NCBI RefSeq assembly: GCF_001039355.2
Contig: NW_019776031.1
Coordinates: 7,959-53,313, forward strand
Reading direction: 5' to 3'
DNA from: Lingula anatina
Lineage: Eukaryota; Brachiopoda; Lingulata; Lingulida; Lingulidae
Length of the DNA: 45,355 nt
Of the stretch, positions 11,879 through 24,559 are shown piece after piece. The notes under the pieces are model-generated. The model was not told the origin of the DNA, did no database searches, and saw only the letters and a program-made list of their open reading frames with translations. Position numbers and translations under genes: made by a program. Each line of letters opens with the position of its first letter. Position 1 is the first letter of the stretch.

Positions 11879-12157
11879 CCATTCCCATACCTAGATTGGC
11901 AGGCCCGTAGCCAGGGGGGGTTCGGGGGGTTCGAAAGAACGCCCCTTTTTGAAGGGAAAAGGTCCCCTCTGGGTGAAATGTAATTAAGGTACATGGAAGT
12001 TTCATGGTAAAAGGTCCACTTTTTCAGAAAAAGAACCCCCCTTTTGAAAATTCTGCCTACGGGCCTGATTGGTCTAGCACGATCTGAATGCAATTTAGTG
12101 AGAATCCCCTTGGAGATGGGTCTATCCTGTGCTAGATCCATCTAGGTATGGGGATGG
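11879..12157. mobile_element. Old hairpin element split by a later insertion
   Basis: If 11900-12067 and one ATTGG are removed, the flanks form a near-perfect inverted repeat. The left arm runs CCATTCCCATACCTAGAT and on to GTCTAGCAC. The right arm, on the minus strand, runs CCATCCCCATACCTAGATGG and on to ATCTAGCACAGGAT. The empty site is about 106 bp, the size of a small foldback MITE. Confidence 0.75.
11900..12067. mobile_element. 168 bp inverted-repeat MITE, family D copy 1, with 5-bp target duplication
   Basis: The inverted ends are CAGGCCCGTAGCCAG and, from the right, CAGGCCCGTAGGCAG. A perfect direct repeat ATTGG flanks the element (11895-11899 and 12068-12072). The sub-ends contain G-runs followed by TTCGAAAGAAC and, on the right, AAAAGGTCCACTTTTTCAG. 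Relatives lie at 21198-21502 and 30084-30247. It is inserted in an older hairpin element. Confidence 0.85.
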
Positions 12158-13076
12158 GTATTAGAGAGAACATTCTTGGCTTGTTCCACAAGTTTGTTGC
12201 CTACTGTTTGGGTGAAAATCTAAACAAATTATGTGCTCTTTAACCCAGTAGAAGTAAACATGGCAGACAGTGTGGGCAACCAACAGATCTAGTCTTTTTG
12301 CGCTAATTCCCATGAATACCACTATATGATCATATGTTCACATCCTCTTTGCACTTCAACAACATTCCACTGATTGCATTGGAGTCTTTCTGGGGCCATG
12401 GTGTGGGATCTTAGCTAGCGTTCATTTCCCTGGAAATAATTTGCTTTTATTTGAACGTGATTGTTTGTGTACTGGACTGTAGCATAGGCACATGTCAAAG
12501 CACTCAGAAATTATGTATCTGTGATCTTGGGTGGATTTTTTTTTTTCTTTTTTTAAGCTCGTGCAGGAATATTTTTTGGATTCTATTACTTATATGTATA
12601 CTGTTAGGAATTAGTTTATGAAATGAAAAACCAAAAGCATTCATTGACTGTTATTAGCTATAGGCTTTGTGAAAGCAAAAACAAAAAAATGTTTTTCATT
12701 ATCTTTCTGTATACACTATATATCAGTTAAACCCAGATAAATTTATAATTATGTTATTTGTCTGTGGGTTGTCAGTAAGCTGTGGTTATAAATCTAGAAT
12801 AAAACAAGATACACATGCACAACATGTGTTTTGGCTATCCTGGCTGAAATATTAGCTATTTTCTACACATATTAACGTGGTTTACATAATACCATGCAGT
12901 GAATTAAGCATCTCTTCTGCTAAGTTTGATTTATGTTTGGAGAATGATTCACAACGAATTGGATTTTGCCTGAAGAATGCACAAACGTGAATCCATGTTT
13001 GCATGATAAATTCCAAAGTTGAAAAATAACATTTTTGAGTCATTTTTCAGTTAGACCAAAAAACAAATTGATTTTT
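12158..13076. other. Intronic stretch, nothing recognised
   Basis: AT-rich sequence without an identified gene or repeat family. Confidence 0.5.
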
Positions 13077-13428
13077 ATCAACAGTTGGTTACCAGTTAAC
13101 CAGTAGAGCAGAGAAACAGCCTGGATTGTGATATATCTTTGTGTGCCATGACACTTACAACCATCTCCCCCTCTTTTTTTGTACAGACACAGATATCAAC
13201 AGTTGGTTACCAGTTAACCAGTAGAGCAGAGAAACAGCCAGGATTGTGATATATCTTTGTGTGTCATGACACTTACAACCATCTCCCCCTCTTTTTATGT
13301 ACAGACACAGATATCAACAGTTGGTTACCAGTTAACCAGTAGAGCAGAGAAACAGCCAGGATTGTGATATATCTTTGTGTGTCATGACACTTACAACCAT
13401 CTCCCCCTCTTTTTCTAAATACAGATAA
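13077..13428. repeat. Tandem array, three 118-bp units
   Basis: Units start ATCAACAGTTGGTTACCAGT at 13077, 13195 and 13313 and differ at only a few bases (CTGG or CAGG, GTGCC or GTGTC, and the T-run near the unit end). Each unit ends with CTCCCCCTCTTTTT and GTACAGACACAGAT or a variant. The high similarity indicates recent amplification. Confidence 0.97.
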
Positions 13429-14824
13429 AATCCATCCTAGAATTATAGATTTATGTGTAAGATCACAGTGAAAACATTTTGTAAAATCTGTGTATTTTAC
13501 ATAATTTTGGGTTTTGTACTGAGATTTTAATACTGGGCTGGAAATTTTTGGTTGTTTGGTATACTGTTAGTTTTCTCTCTGCCTGCATTACTGACTGTTA
13601 GGAAAATGAGCTATAGCGCAACCATCTCACTGCTTTTCACATACAATCTAGAATGGATAATTATTACTTTTACACCTCCATTTCCTTATTAAAGTGAACG
13701 TGAGACCCTCTTAGTGGGGATGTTTATATTAGTTCTTGAAAACCAATTTACTGCAACACTGCTACTTGTGTTTGTCTTTAATTCAAGGTAATTGTAAAAC
13801 TATGAGACACCTTTAGGGTTTTCTGAGCTGTGGATTTTTTTCTACAGTGAATGTAATCAGCATTACTATAGCTTATATTATAGAAAGTGTTTTTCCCTGT
13901 TGTTTCTTTTGTGCAATTAAACAATACAAATGCCATGAAATTTTACCAGTTATAGTCCTCAGATATTTTTGTTACATATTTTAAAATTAATATTTAAGGC
14001 ACAGGAATTATCTACCAAAATGCTGTTTAGCCTACAGAAGATTGTTATACACCCTTAAATTTGGTAATTTACTCTTGATGTCAATCCTGCTGTTAGAACT
14101 ATAAGAATATTCCTTTATTATAAATAATAAATTTCACCAAAGAGAAAAATGTAGAAATGAAATCTATTTGTATACAAAAGCAGCAGTTATCTGTAAAGAT
14201 TTCCGATTTTTCAAAAAAAAAAAAAAAAAAAATCCTCCTCCAGTCTCTCAAAAAGCACTCAAGTCAAAGAAAATCACTACGGATGGACCTCACTGTCTTG
14301 AATCTGTTTTGACTTTTGAAAAACAAGTTAAAAAATAAGTTTCCTTAAATATACAGGACACATTACATAGCAAACTTAAGGTCATCAGACTACCTCATTG
14401 TGCTGTTCCGGAAATGCCCATAGGAGCAGAAAAGGCAGAGGGAGTGACAGGAAATACCTATAGAAGGACAACACATGCAAAGGGCATGTGGGGGTAGGAT
14501 CAAAGCTCACAGGTGTATAGAAATAATTTTCATGGCGTTCTTCTCACAGTACCAAAGGCCTTTTTAATTTCCTGAATTATTGTCAAGAGAAGAAGAAATC
14601 TTATGTATGACTGTGTTCATTGACAACTTTAAAAGAGATGTTGATGGCATTTGTGAATAGATTTTTTTTCTTATCAAACAGGTGGTCCTTGAACTAAAAA
14701 GGCTGGACGTCTTCGTAGACATGATAGGGATGTTGTTGTGGTTTTACTCACAGCTGACCGATTTAACCTAGATTCAAAACGTTAGATGTGCTTTATAGAA
14801 CCAAATGCTTAATTATATAATCCA
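13429..14824. other. Intronic stretch with a poly-A run
   Basis: Nothing recognised except about 20 consecutive A at 14212-14231. Confidence 0.5.
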
Positions 14825-14876
14825 GGGAGAGAGTGTGTGATATGAGAGAGAGAGTGAGAGAGAGTGAGGGGGGGCA
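14825..14876. repeat. GA-rich simple repeat
   Basis: Interrupted GAGAGAGTGAGAG-type tract ending in a G-run. Confidence 0.85.
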
Positions 14877-15394
14877 CCAAGAAGAATATCAAAAATCTCA
14901 CATTGAGCCCTTTTGTATCCCTAAATAGTAAGTTAAACTTCACTCACTATTAATATATATATAGTATATTAGTATCATGGTCTTATAATTAAATCTGTAT
15001 GTGTTCTGTCTGAAATTCAATAAAGCTGACCATATGAAAGATTTACCAGCAATATATGTATCAGAGAGTCTGTGAGATATTTATACGATAACCCCTTAAT
15101 TTGATCTGCCTAGAGGTGTCCCCAGTGCCCTCCTGACTACAACATTTCAGGTGAATCTGTTTGGTTTTCTGGTTGCAACTGTTGGAACTAAACCGACAGG
15201 AGTCTAAGTGTGCTCACACCCAACTGGCACACCAGCTGCATTGCCTTCTCTGGAAATGTGACTTGGCCGAGTGCTGCAGCCTCAAGCTTAGAACAAGTAT
15301 GGTCAGATTGAGAAATAAGTGGAGGGAAATAATGGTATGCTTGTGACAAGAATGTTCATAAAGTGGGATTTAAGGGAAGAGCAGTTGGGGTGGA

Positions 15395-15812
15395 ACAGTG
15401 TTGGAAATAGTGGTTTCAGATAGGACAGGATTGTGGGACTAGTCAATGGTTTGGGTGGGACAGTGGTTGTGGGATAAGCTAGGTATTTTGGGATAGGACT
15501 AGGTGTGGAACAATGTGGTTTCAGATGGGACAGGATTGTGGGACAAGCTATTGTTTTGGGTGGAACAGTGGTTGTGGGACAAGCTAGGTGTTTGGGTGGG
15601 ACAGGGTTGTGGGACAAGCTAGGTGTTTGGGTGGGACTGTGAGTGCAGGAAAAGGTGGTTTCAGGCAGGACAGGTGGGACAAGCTGGGTGGTTTGGTTGG
15701 GACAGTGGAGATGGAGGAAGGAAGGTGTTTTGGGTGGGACAATGGTAATGGGACAAGCTAGACATTTTGAGGTGGGACAGTGGGTGTGGAACAAGCTAGG
15801 TGGTTTGGAATG
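15395..15812. repeat. Degenerate minisatellite, ~35-37 bp units
   Basis: About eleven imperfect units of the form GTGGGACAAGCTAGGTGTTT followed by GGGTGGGACAGTG. The minus strand is open for 163 codons across the array and would give a Pro/Thr/Ser/Cys-rich repeat protein. The unit length is often not a multiple of three and there is no start context or splice site, so I regard this as a product of the repeat and not as a gene. Confidence 0.9.
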
Positions 15813-18562
15813 GGTGTAAAGGGGAATCAGAGTTATGTTTTAGAGGTTAAAATGACCCCTGATATCAAAACATTTCAATGAAAAGGTCCAATAGCATATA
15901 ATTCCATAGCATAGCAGACTGCAGTATTGCAGTATTTACTAGAGAGACCAGATATAGCTGCAATCAGCATGACAAGCTTGGATTAAGGAACCCTTGAATT
16001 TTTCATGGGGTTAGGTTGAATAATCTGCTTCATGATTCAATTATGACTTCATTTCTCTTCACTTACAAGCATGCAATTGCATGAATAATCTCTCTACTCT
16101 ATCTGTGGTTGATATTTGGTAGCAAGTTATCAGATGTACTTGTGACACACTGGGGAGGTTTAGTTTGTATTATTTCATTGAAGAGGTTTATTGCAAAGCA
16201 GAGTGGATTTTTTTCCTCATTTTTATACCAGAATGTACCATATAGCAAGTATATCCGTATACATAGTCCATCAGAGATAGAGAAAATGAATATAAAGAAA
16301 ATGTTGATTGAATTTGGTGAGGAACATCTGCCCCGATTGTCCACTAGATGAAATTCGTCTTTATTTACTAATAAATATATAATTTTTACAAGTCAATTCT
16401 CATATTTATGATTGCTTCACCATGATGTTTGTTGGTTTGAAACAGTTTTACTCAGTGAAATGAGTTGTGTTGTGTTACAAGGAAATGCTATTTCCTCATT
16501 AAAGGTGATGCCCTAAAACTTCATGTATTGTCAGATATGGGGATTAAGGATTTGACCGAGTTTTTTTTTTTATTTACTCATTATGATGTGGATTTTTGTT
16601 GATAAATCCCTTTTCAAGAGGTTAATCCTGATTTTTCAGATAGGTTCAGTATCACCAGCTTTTTGAAAAGTAAAACTGGTCCTCATGTGTGGATGAACTT
16701 GCCTGTTTTGTACATTTAAGTCCTTGATTGAATATTTTTCATCATTGATCGCCAAATGAGCTCCCCTCCCATACGGACTCACAATGGCTGCACCCGGTCA
16801 AAGAGCAGATGATAACTTGCTTTGTAGCTGTCCTCCACGGGAAACAATACAATGACGACCAATTATTTTCGATGGACAGATAAATCATGGAGTCCATTTC
16901 CAGTTTAAGTTCTGCAATGCCTTGAGAATTACCAATATCACTTTGCCGTCGTACGAGGGCCACACTGTAATGGCCAAGACCTTTGACTGATAATGAGGGT
17001 TGTTTTCCTGGTTTTTACATTACCACATCATTAGGGGCTGCTTTTTGCAATAAAAGCAACAGCACTTCAACTTTGTGTTTTACGAACTTTTCACATGCTA
17101 ATTGATACGTCACTTTGTCTAAATATAGGAATTCATGGATTTGATCCCGCATATGTTAAAACCAGAGTAATTGTTCACCAGGATCGTAGCTGCATGGAAT
17201 TTATTGATAAATGACAGATCTTTGTATGTTAATTTTATATAATTTCCTATGAAAGGTGGTATTGTAAGACATGATGAGGATAGGGACAAAGCAAGTGATT
17301 GACCTTAGATCAGTTTTTCAACTTAAGACTTCACCTAAAACAAACAGGCCTTGGCAATCAAGGTACCATTTCAATTGGTATTCAGTATGACCAAAGTAGT
17401 ATTTTGCAATGCAAAATAGACCTAAAGTGTTTCAAGACAAAGTGGCACCAACTAAATGGCCCTTTTCAGGACCCTTGTCTCTGTTTCTTATTTGAAGCTG
17501 TGAAGCAGCAGTAGCTGCATGCACACAACAGTGGTCATAACCAAGTTGATTCTATAATCAAGTTCTATTCACCTCACACTATGCAATAAAGGCCAGTCTT
17601 AATATCGTATTCTGCAATTTGCTTTTCCAATTTGTCATTTGCTTGGTGAGTGGTACACGTGTCTGTCCATGCTCACTGCTGTGAGGGGGTTTTGCTCCTA
17701 GCTATTCTGATAGAATTCTTGAGGCATGTCCAGAATAGTTTTACAGATATAGATCTATGACTTGCATTTGTCAAATGTAAGGTACTTTTTTAATACGAAG
17801 TAGAGTGATGGGAGAAGAGGAATTTGGAAGAATATTTTCTATCTTCGAAGATTTGATAAACATAATACAGTTTTTCCAAGTTGTACAACACCAAGATCAA
17901 TGGCTGCTAATGTCAGTTTGCTTTTGACACCTTAACAAAATATTCATTAATGACAAGCTTTTCAAAGAAACCCAAAGCAAAGCAAAAGAGTTCCTCTTGA
18001 GAAAAGCATTCACACTTCTTTACAGTGCACTACTTACCGTATTTGCCACTGCTTCTTTTTATGCCCACCACAGTGGCAAAATGCCTTTAGAGTACCACAG
18101 TTATTTTCTATCCAGAAGCAATTTTCTCGCCTCAGTTCCATAGAATGTTGCAATAAAGTTGTTCCTTCTATGCGGCTTTGCTTTGCTGACTTATGCACAT
18201 CATAAAAAGACATTTGTTGTCATGGAAACAGTGACACATGCTGCAAGTTTCCTGCCGTATTATGGGTAATTTAAGTGTTTGGTTTTTCCACTTTAATAAC
18301 TGCCAAAATGAACATCACTTTGATTGGCCATTTTTAGGATAGACCAAACTGGAAATCATTTCCATATAACACATAACAAAATGGAGTGGATTGCATTACT
18401 TCTTGCAGAAGACCTTTTTAGACTTAGATATGAGATGGGTTGATTAAGCTAATTGTAATAAGAATTAACTATTAAGAATATAACTTGCTTGGGACAAGGG
18501 AAGCAAGAACATATCAGAACAAACACCAGTGGAGAAGCACTATTGTAGACCTATGTTCCTTA
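15813..18562. other. Intronic stretch, nothing recognised
   Basis: Short open frames (60-80 codons) occur on both strands, but none has recognisable similarity or clear splice-site support. Confidence 0.5.
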
Positions 18563-18620
18563 TGAGAGAGAGAGAAAGAGAGAGAGAGAGAGAAAGAGAA
18601 AGAGAGAGAGAGAGAGAGAA
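18563..18620. repeat. (GA)n microsatellite
   Basis: GAGAGA tract with a few AAAG interruptions. Confidence 0.95.
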
Positions 18621-18844
18621 GCATATTCAATTCAGTAAATTTTTAGTGTGAAAATCTGTTCATTCAGACATATTCTGTTTGGGAAAGGATATCAGTCCAA
18701 CTCATTGTTGCTTCATTCTCTATTGTCAATGATGTTAGCACTGTTTCTATTCTAAAACATTTCAAGTCAAAACAGGTAAGTAATAAGAGAGAGAAACTTC
18801 GGGGTCTGTTTCACATACCATCTTTAGCCTAGATGTTGGTCTAA

Positions 18845-19030
18845 GAGCACATACAGAACAGCAGACTAACAGATCCACGGATCAAATATGGCAGACCCAC
18901 TAGAATGCTTGTTGCGTAGTTCTCGCTGAGAATCTGTTCAGTGTCTAATTTGGGAATTAAGCGACAAGCTTTTTAGTGGGTAGCCATATTTGATCCGTGG
19001 ATCTTTTAGTCCACTGTTCTGAATGCACTC
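18845..19030. mobile_element. Inverted-repeat MITE, family A copy 2 (186 bp)
   Basis: Arms of about 58 bp are nearly palindromic. Both contain CAGAACAG, GACTAA and GATCCACGGATCAAATATGG when each is read inward. The flanking 3-bp duplication is TAA (18842-18844 and 19031-19033). It is the best preserved of the four copies in arm symmetry. Confidence 0.92.
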
Positions 19031-19599
19031 TAAGCTTTAACACCAAAGCATTCTTCAAATTTGACTCACGATGTTTAGTCCAACTAGATGAAATATTATA
19101 CCTCTTTTATGACAAATAAGAGATAGTTTTATACTATTATAGTTACACTGTTTTAGTGATTGAATTAATGGACATTAGCCTGAACTGAAGCTTGAACACA
19201 TATAAATTAAGTTAGGATCAACTGTCGATCTAAAATGCTAGTTTGAAACAAGCCCCTTGTTAGACGTTTCTCATTCCATCCCGGGATCTGCCTGAATATA
19301 AATAAGGCAATATACGTCTCTTCATCCTCTCATACAGCAATGTTCTGTTATAGTCAGTAGTTCACCCCCTGCATTGCAAATATACTATTATTGCTGCAGA
19401 TTACTCGAGATAACTGAAGACATTTTACATGCTGCCATTGGGATACATAATCCACATGCAACAGATAACCTATGTGTATCAGTGTGTGAGATTGACGTTT
19501 GTTTTTTACCAGTTTATCAAAACAGTATAGCTATTTACACCTTACTAACTTGGCTGTTACAGTAGAAAATAGATTTGTGATTTCAAAATAAGTTAGATG

Positions 19600-19601
<2 letters not shown>

Positions 19602-19670
<69 letters not shown>
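19602..19670. repeat. (TA)n microsatellite
   Basis: About 34 uninterrupted AT units. Confidence 0.97.
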
Positions 19671-19674
<4 letters not shown>

Positions 19675-20118
19675 GCAGTATAATTAAGCTTTTACTGATG
19701 CATATAAATAAGCTTTACCTTGCTTTAACTAACTCAAATGGCCATTGACATTAAAAAGCCTGGAGTGTAAATCAGATTTCTACTTGATGAATTAAGAACT
19801 TGGTCATCATAAATGTTCCAGGTTATGAAAAAGAGCAAAAACTCTATTGATTTGTATGGAATTTTAGCTTGTGGTAACTGTTGTGTGGGGAAGGCACTGC
19901 AGGAGTTTGTGATACGCTTCATTTAATTCCTTGTTTTTCCTAAGAACTCTCCTGGTAGCCTTCTGACTGGTACTGGTGTGGCAAGGGAAGATAAGAGCCA
20001 TTATCAAGCTGGCAACTCTGAAGGGGATGTTATGTGTGAAGTATTTGCGGTGTGAAGTAATATATTGGCCAAGATTTTGTGTCTAGCTGGTGATCTGTAT
20101 AGGGAAACCCTCAGAGTC

Positions 20119-20725
20119 AATTCTCTCTCTCTCTCTCTCTCTCTCCATTCACACACAATATGGTTAATTGAGATTAAGGGAATCCCCATTCTAATACGCT
20201 TTGCTAAATTCACTTTTTTTGCGTTCACACATGTAAAAACGAAATTGCGATTCACCTTGCTAGATCTGGTAATGGGAGGAGGGGAGTCCTGTTGATCTTG
20301 CACAGTCGCTGCCTTCAAGACCATGCTTTCAGTGTGTAATGTGTTATTTTCCATTCAATACTATAATACTTTTTAATGCTGACACTGATTTTTCAGAACA
20401 ATACTTCCTCGTGGCCATTTTGCTGACTGCGAAGAAACTTGATATTGCGTGGACAGTCTGTTTTCTTTCACTTTCGATAGAAACTGGGCAAGTGCCTTAA
20501 GTCCTCAACTTCCAGTGTTAACATCGATCCCGTTCTCACTAGGAAATTTTATATCGCGATTAAAGTTTACATTGAAAGAATCCACCTCTCGAGTAGGATA
20601 TTATGTGAATCGCAATTTGGCGTCTCTACTGCGTTCACACTAGAAGCTTTACATCGATAGAATCGCGATTTGGCACTAATCGCAATTGAAAATGTCTCGT
20701 GTGAATGGGGTTTCTCTCTCTCTCC
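20119..20725. mobile_element. Possible inverted-repeat element bounded by (CT)n
   Basis: CTCTCTCTCC followed by CATTCACAC opens the block. GTGTGAATGGGG followed by TTCTCTCTCTCTCC closes it, with weak inverted similarity for about 40 bp inward (CAATTG-GATTA type). Inside, GCGTTCACAC occurs twice and CGATTC/GCGATT motifs recur. It could be a diverged MITE about 0.6 kb long. Target duplication not found. Confidence 0.4.
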
Positions 20726-21197
20726 CTCTCTCTCTCATAGACATCATCTTATTTGGGTTATCTTCTTGGGTTTTCATAGTATTATTTCTAAAACTATTTT
20801 AAGAGTCATAAGACATTTGCTCAATAGGGTTAACGTGCATCCAATCAGCTAATGGTATTAATTAATGGCATGTTATTAACTTAAATTACAGTGTACTTTC
20901 TGGGCATATACTTAAGAGAAGTGCACTACAAACTACCAACCTCTAGGGCTAATAGCTAAACTTAATTAATTAATATGACTAATGTTGTGTCATTACTATA
21001 GAAATTGCGTTCAAGTGTACTTTTTCTTCCAATAGAGCAAGATTGGGGAGGGAAGAAGCAAAATTGTTTGGAGAGTGTCTCACATTTGCAATCATCACTG
21101 CAAAATTTCCTCTGCAGACTGAAATATTTTTGTTGTTTTAGGATGTGAAGAGACTTTCAAAAAAGTTGTTAAAGGATTTTTATATGTAAGAGAGCCT

Positions 21198-21502
21198 TGC
21201 AGGCAGGGGTCATCTGCTAGCTCCCCCCCCCCCCCCGGTGCCCCTAGCCCCCCTCCCCCCCCTTTGAAATTGCTCTGAATAAACAATTGTTAAGATATGT
21301 GAGAAGACAGTAAAGAATCCACTAACCTCACTGACCTGAGCCTCCCTAAACCAGGCCTTCTGGTTGCAAAAGGTCAGGTTCTATATAAAAATGTGATCTA
21401 TAGGTTCTGTGCCATTTCTCAGGTTAGGTCAACTAAGAGAGTAAAAAGGTCCACTTTTTCAGAAAAAGAAACCCTCATTTGAAATCGCTGCCTATAGGCC
21501 TG
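21198..21502. mobile_element. Family D remnant(s), copy 2
   Basis: The right end AAAAAGGTCCACTTTTTCAG followed by CCTATAGGCCTG at 21491-21502 is nearly the same as the right end of the element at 11900-12067. A long C-run and CCCCCTTTGAAATT at 21226-21270 looks like a second, partial right end. The left border is unclear. Confidence 0.6.
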
Positions 21503-22549
21503 TTCTAAAAGTATAATGGCCACCAAGTTCTTTTTATCATTAGTGTTTTTGCGCTATGTATGTGTCCTTTCTTACTGTGGATACACCTGCGCTTGAGGGA
21601 AAAAATCGTACCATTTGGGTAATTAGATTTCTTTATCATACTATCATTGCACATTATCCTTGTTTAACTATGGTTAATCTGTAAAACCCTAAGTTGGGAA
21701 TGAGCTATTTTGGTTGTCAAATTGTTTTAACGATACTTTGTCACACTTTGGCCTTCCTGCTTGCAGAACTTGTGGTAATTTAAGTGAATTTGGTATCAAA
21801 TGTAACTTTTAATACACATTGGTTAATTGAAATGCTACTTTGTGAAAATATTATCATATTTGATTAACAGTTGTCATAATAACCACTATGGTTTTCAAGA
21901 TGACTTTAGTAATATCTATTACTTATTTAAGTTTATTTAGTCAACTATCTGAGTTTTAGAATCAGTCTGTAGCTTAGCCTAAAAATTTGAGCCTTTCATG
22001 AAACAGGTTGCGTGGTGATACTTTATAATCACATTAAGAGGATTAATTATGCAATTATCTTTCCTGGAAATCTTCCTGCTATTAATAATGTATCTTCTGG
22101 TCATTATCGTAACAGGTGGTCAGTTAGTGATTATTTCCTCTTGCGGAATTTGTCCTGTCAGCTCTTAGTTACAACGCATTGTCCACTGCTATGTACACAA
22201 AGTATATATCATTAGAAATGTAATACTTTGCAGAAAAAGGGGTAATACACTATTTTGATGAGCAAGTTATTGAAATGATATGTGCATTATTAAGGACAGT
22301 GTAAAAAGGCCATTGTGTTTTACTTGGCTACATGCATTCCTTCAACTTTTATGTTATATTAGTGAAGCACAAAAATGCAATTTTAACAGAGGTCGTCTTT
22401 AGTCTATAAATATAATCTCAATAATTGAAATGTTTATTGTTAATTTGCACATAAGTTGTTAGACCATTAAAATGAAAATTGTCAAAATAATTTGTCTTTT
22501 ACGTCTTTTTATCATTGTAATATATGGTTTCTGAGCACTGCCATTAATT
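21503..22549. other. Intronic stretch, nothing recognised
   Basis: AT-rich. A frame of 67 codons at 22012-22215 has no recognisable similarity. Confidence 0.5.
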
Positions 22550-23560
22550 GATATAAAATAATTAACAATAGATGGGACTACGTATATGGTGTCAGTAAAT
22601 TTGATCCGGGTAACGATTTATTAATATTATCTCATGGATGAGCTGCATTTCAATTAAAACGCTCATTTCATCAGATGGGTGGCTGGATTGGTCTCGCGGT
22701 TCAGAGAGTTTTCTCAGATATCAGGAATATCAGAACAGTAGTGCAGCTCTTTTTACACCAATAGCAGGAGGTCATGTGACAGATTGAACGTGAAAAAAAA
22801 GGTCTTCAGAATTTGATTTGATGAGAGAGAGGGATGTTTTTATAGGAAGTCCAATATTTAATATTGGCTTTCTTCATTTATGCAAAATAATTGTCTTGGA
22901 AAATTCAATTAAAGGAATAAGAGTGACATTTCGATAGAGTTTCTTTTAAAGTAATTGTACACAATATTTCTTTTATCGTAAATCTTGAATCATATCCCAA
23001 AGACTTCTTCATGCATCCATCCTTTAAGCAAAATGAAGTTATCACTTCAGTTTAAGAACTGCAGTTGCATCTTTTACCTAGAAGTGATAAATGCTAGAAA
23101 TTAATCCATTTAAGCAAATGGAAAAAAGGGGTCCTAAAGAAGTGCATAGAAAAGTTTCTGAAGATGGAGCTCAGTAAAACAATGGCTAATAAGTGACGAG
23201 TCAAATAAAAATTATTGCTGGGGAAGTCAAAAAATCATGTTTTATATCTTATCATGTTTAAGTTACATCTGTGGTCTCTTTAAGTTCTGTATCGGAACAA
23301 AAAATAGATTTTTCAGCTACATCCAATACATGATTAAATGTTAGCATAACTTCATGCTCCTAAGTTTCATCACATTCAGAATTATATCTACACAGCCCTA
23401 GAAAATGGATGTTTAATAGAAAACATGACTGAATTCATATTGAAAATGGTTTTCCTGGTGGCAGGTCAAGGCATCCCCCATCTACGTCACTTTGCCCTCA
23501 AGATGAAAGCCATTGGGGCTATCAATTCAATCCTTCACAAAGGCCCATGGCAAGTGTACT
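22550..23560. promoter_or_regulatory. Candidate conserved noncoding block 1
   Basis: A repeat-poor kilobase with mixed composition and clustered homeodomain-type cores (TAATTG, AATTAA), including TTTATGCAAAATAATTG near 22878, which is one base off a POU octamer joined to a homeodomain core. CCAATATTTAATATTGG at 22851-22867 is almost a perfect palindrome. The end contains a GC-richer segment (23464-23556). This is inference from texture alone; no comparison could be made. Confidence 0.25.
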
Positions 23561-24193
23561 TTTATACATTATGGTAATGATTCAATCTTTTCAATGGGGG
23601 ATATTGTAAATTTGCCAGATACTGCATTTTTGTAAGTCATAAATTCTTAAAATTAGAACATTCTTGTTGATTGGTAGCAACAAAATTGAAAAGCAGGCTA
23701 CTATATAGTTCTATCATAAAAAATTAAAACACCACAAATGTTACACTTGCGGAAATATATTTTTAATTCATCCAAAATTTTCCCGTTGAAAAGATCGAGT
23801 CACTACCATATTGCTTGTTTTTCAGACAGTCAATAACAAACAACATGCCCTTAATCACACCCTTCTCTCTCTCCCCCCCTCCCCCCTACACGCACAGTGC
23901 TTTCAATTTAAATCACCTGTCAAGGATGTCTTCATGACAGATGGGAATACCACAGAAGGAGGCACTATTATCATTTTTCTGTCAAGTACCATAAGAAATA
24001 TATTCCTTAACAGTTTCTTTTCTCCAAACTGAAAAGGAATAATGTGTTGTGGACTTCCATTAAATTTTCCATCAGAAATGTCATTTGGAAAATCCTAGGA
24101 AAGGGCAGCACTGTTTTAATTTTCTTTTAAGTCCGTAAAAGAGAGTGTGCTCCCTCGTGGCATATTTTTTTATTTTTCATTTTCAGCATGTAA

Positions 24194-24350
24194 CAGACAT
24201 GAGTTTTTTTTCGCAGAAATGCGGAATTCTGTGTTTTTTAATTCAATTCTGATGGTTCCTGAGATTCTCCAGCCAGTTAGGTGTTGGGTCCCATGGTAAA
24301 TGTTCAAAGTTATTTTTGTTTTGTTTTTTTTAAACCTAGGCTCATGTCCG
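24194..24350. mobile_element. Inverted-repeat element, family B copy 2
   Basis: Related to 8513-8656 over the whole length. It shares CAGACATGAG at the left, AATTCAATTCTGATGGTTCC in the middle and CTCATGTCCG at the right end. ATGTA occurs just outside both ends (about 24189 and 24351) and may be the target duplication. Confidence 0.7.
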
Positions 24351-24559
24351 ATGTAGTATTTGTGAATTTGATTATTAAGATATCTTTATAGACCTTTTTA
24401 GTGAGCAAGGCTTGTTAATGTGAGGTATGATAAAGTGCTCTGTAGTATTTGCCTGTATAGACAAATTGGAGAAGAATTCAGAAGAAGAATTGGTGGTGTT
24501 AGCTATGATTGCCATTAATAACTGTGCTCTCCAACTACCGCAAACCGTTATCTGCATTA

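Noticed and set aside
11930-11960. GGTTCGAAA-like sequence considered as a tRNA T-loop
   Set aside because: It is part of the inverted-repeat element; no cloverleaf or A-box lies upstream.
13077-13428. Considered a CRISPR array because of regular repeats
   Set aside because: Three directly adjoining 118-bp units without unique spacers, in an animal genome.
15303-15794. 163-codon open frame on the minus strand, Pro/Thr/Ser-rich
   Set aside because: It lies wholly in the 35-37 bp minisatellite; the repetitive peptide follows from the DNA repeat.
20004-20354. 116-codon minus-strand frame
   Set aside because: It includes an Arg-Glu run from the CT tract and shows no known similarity or splice signals.
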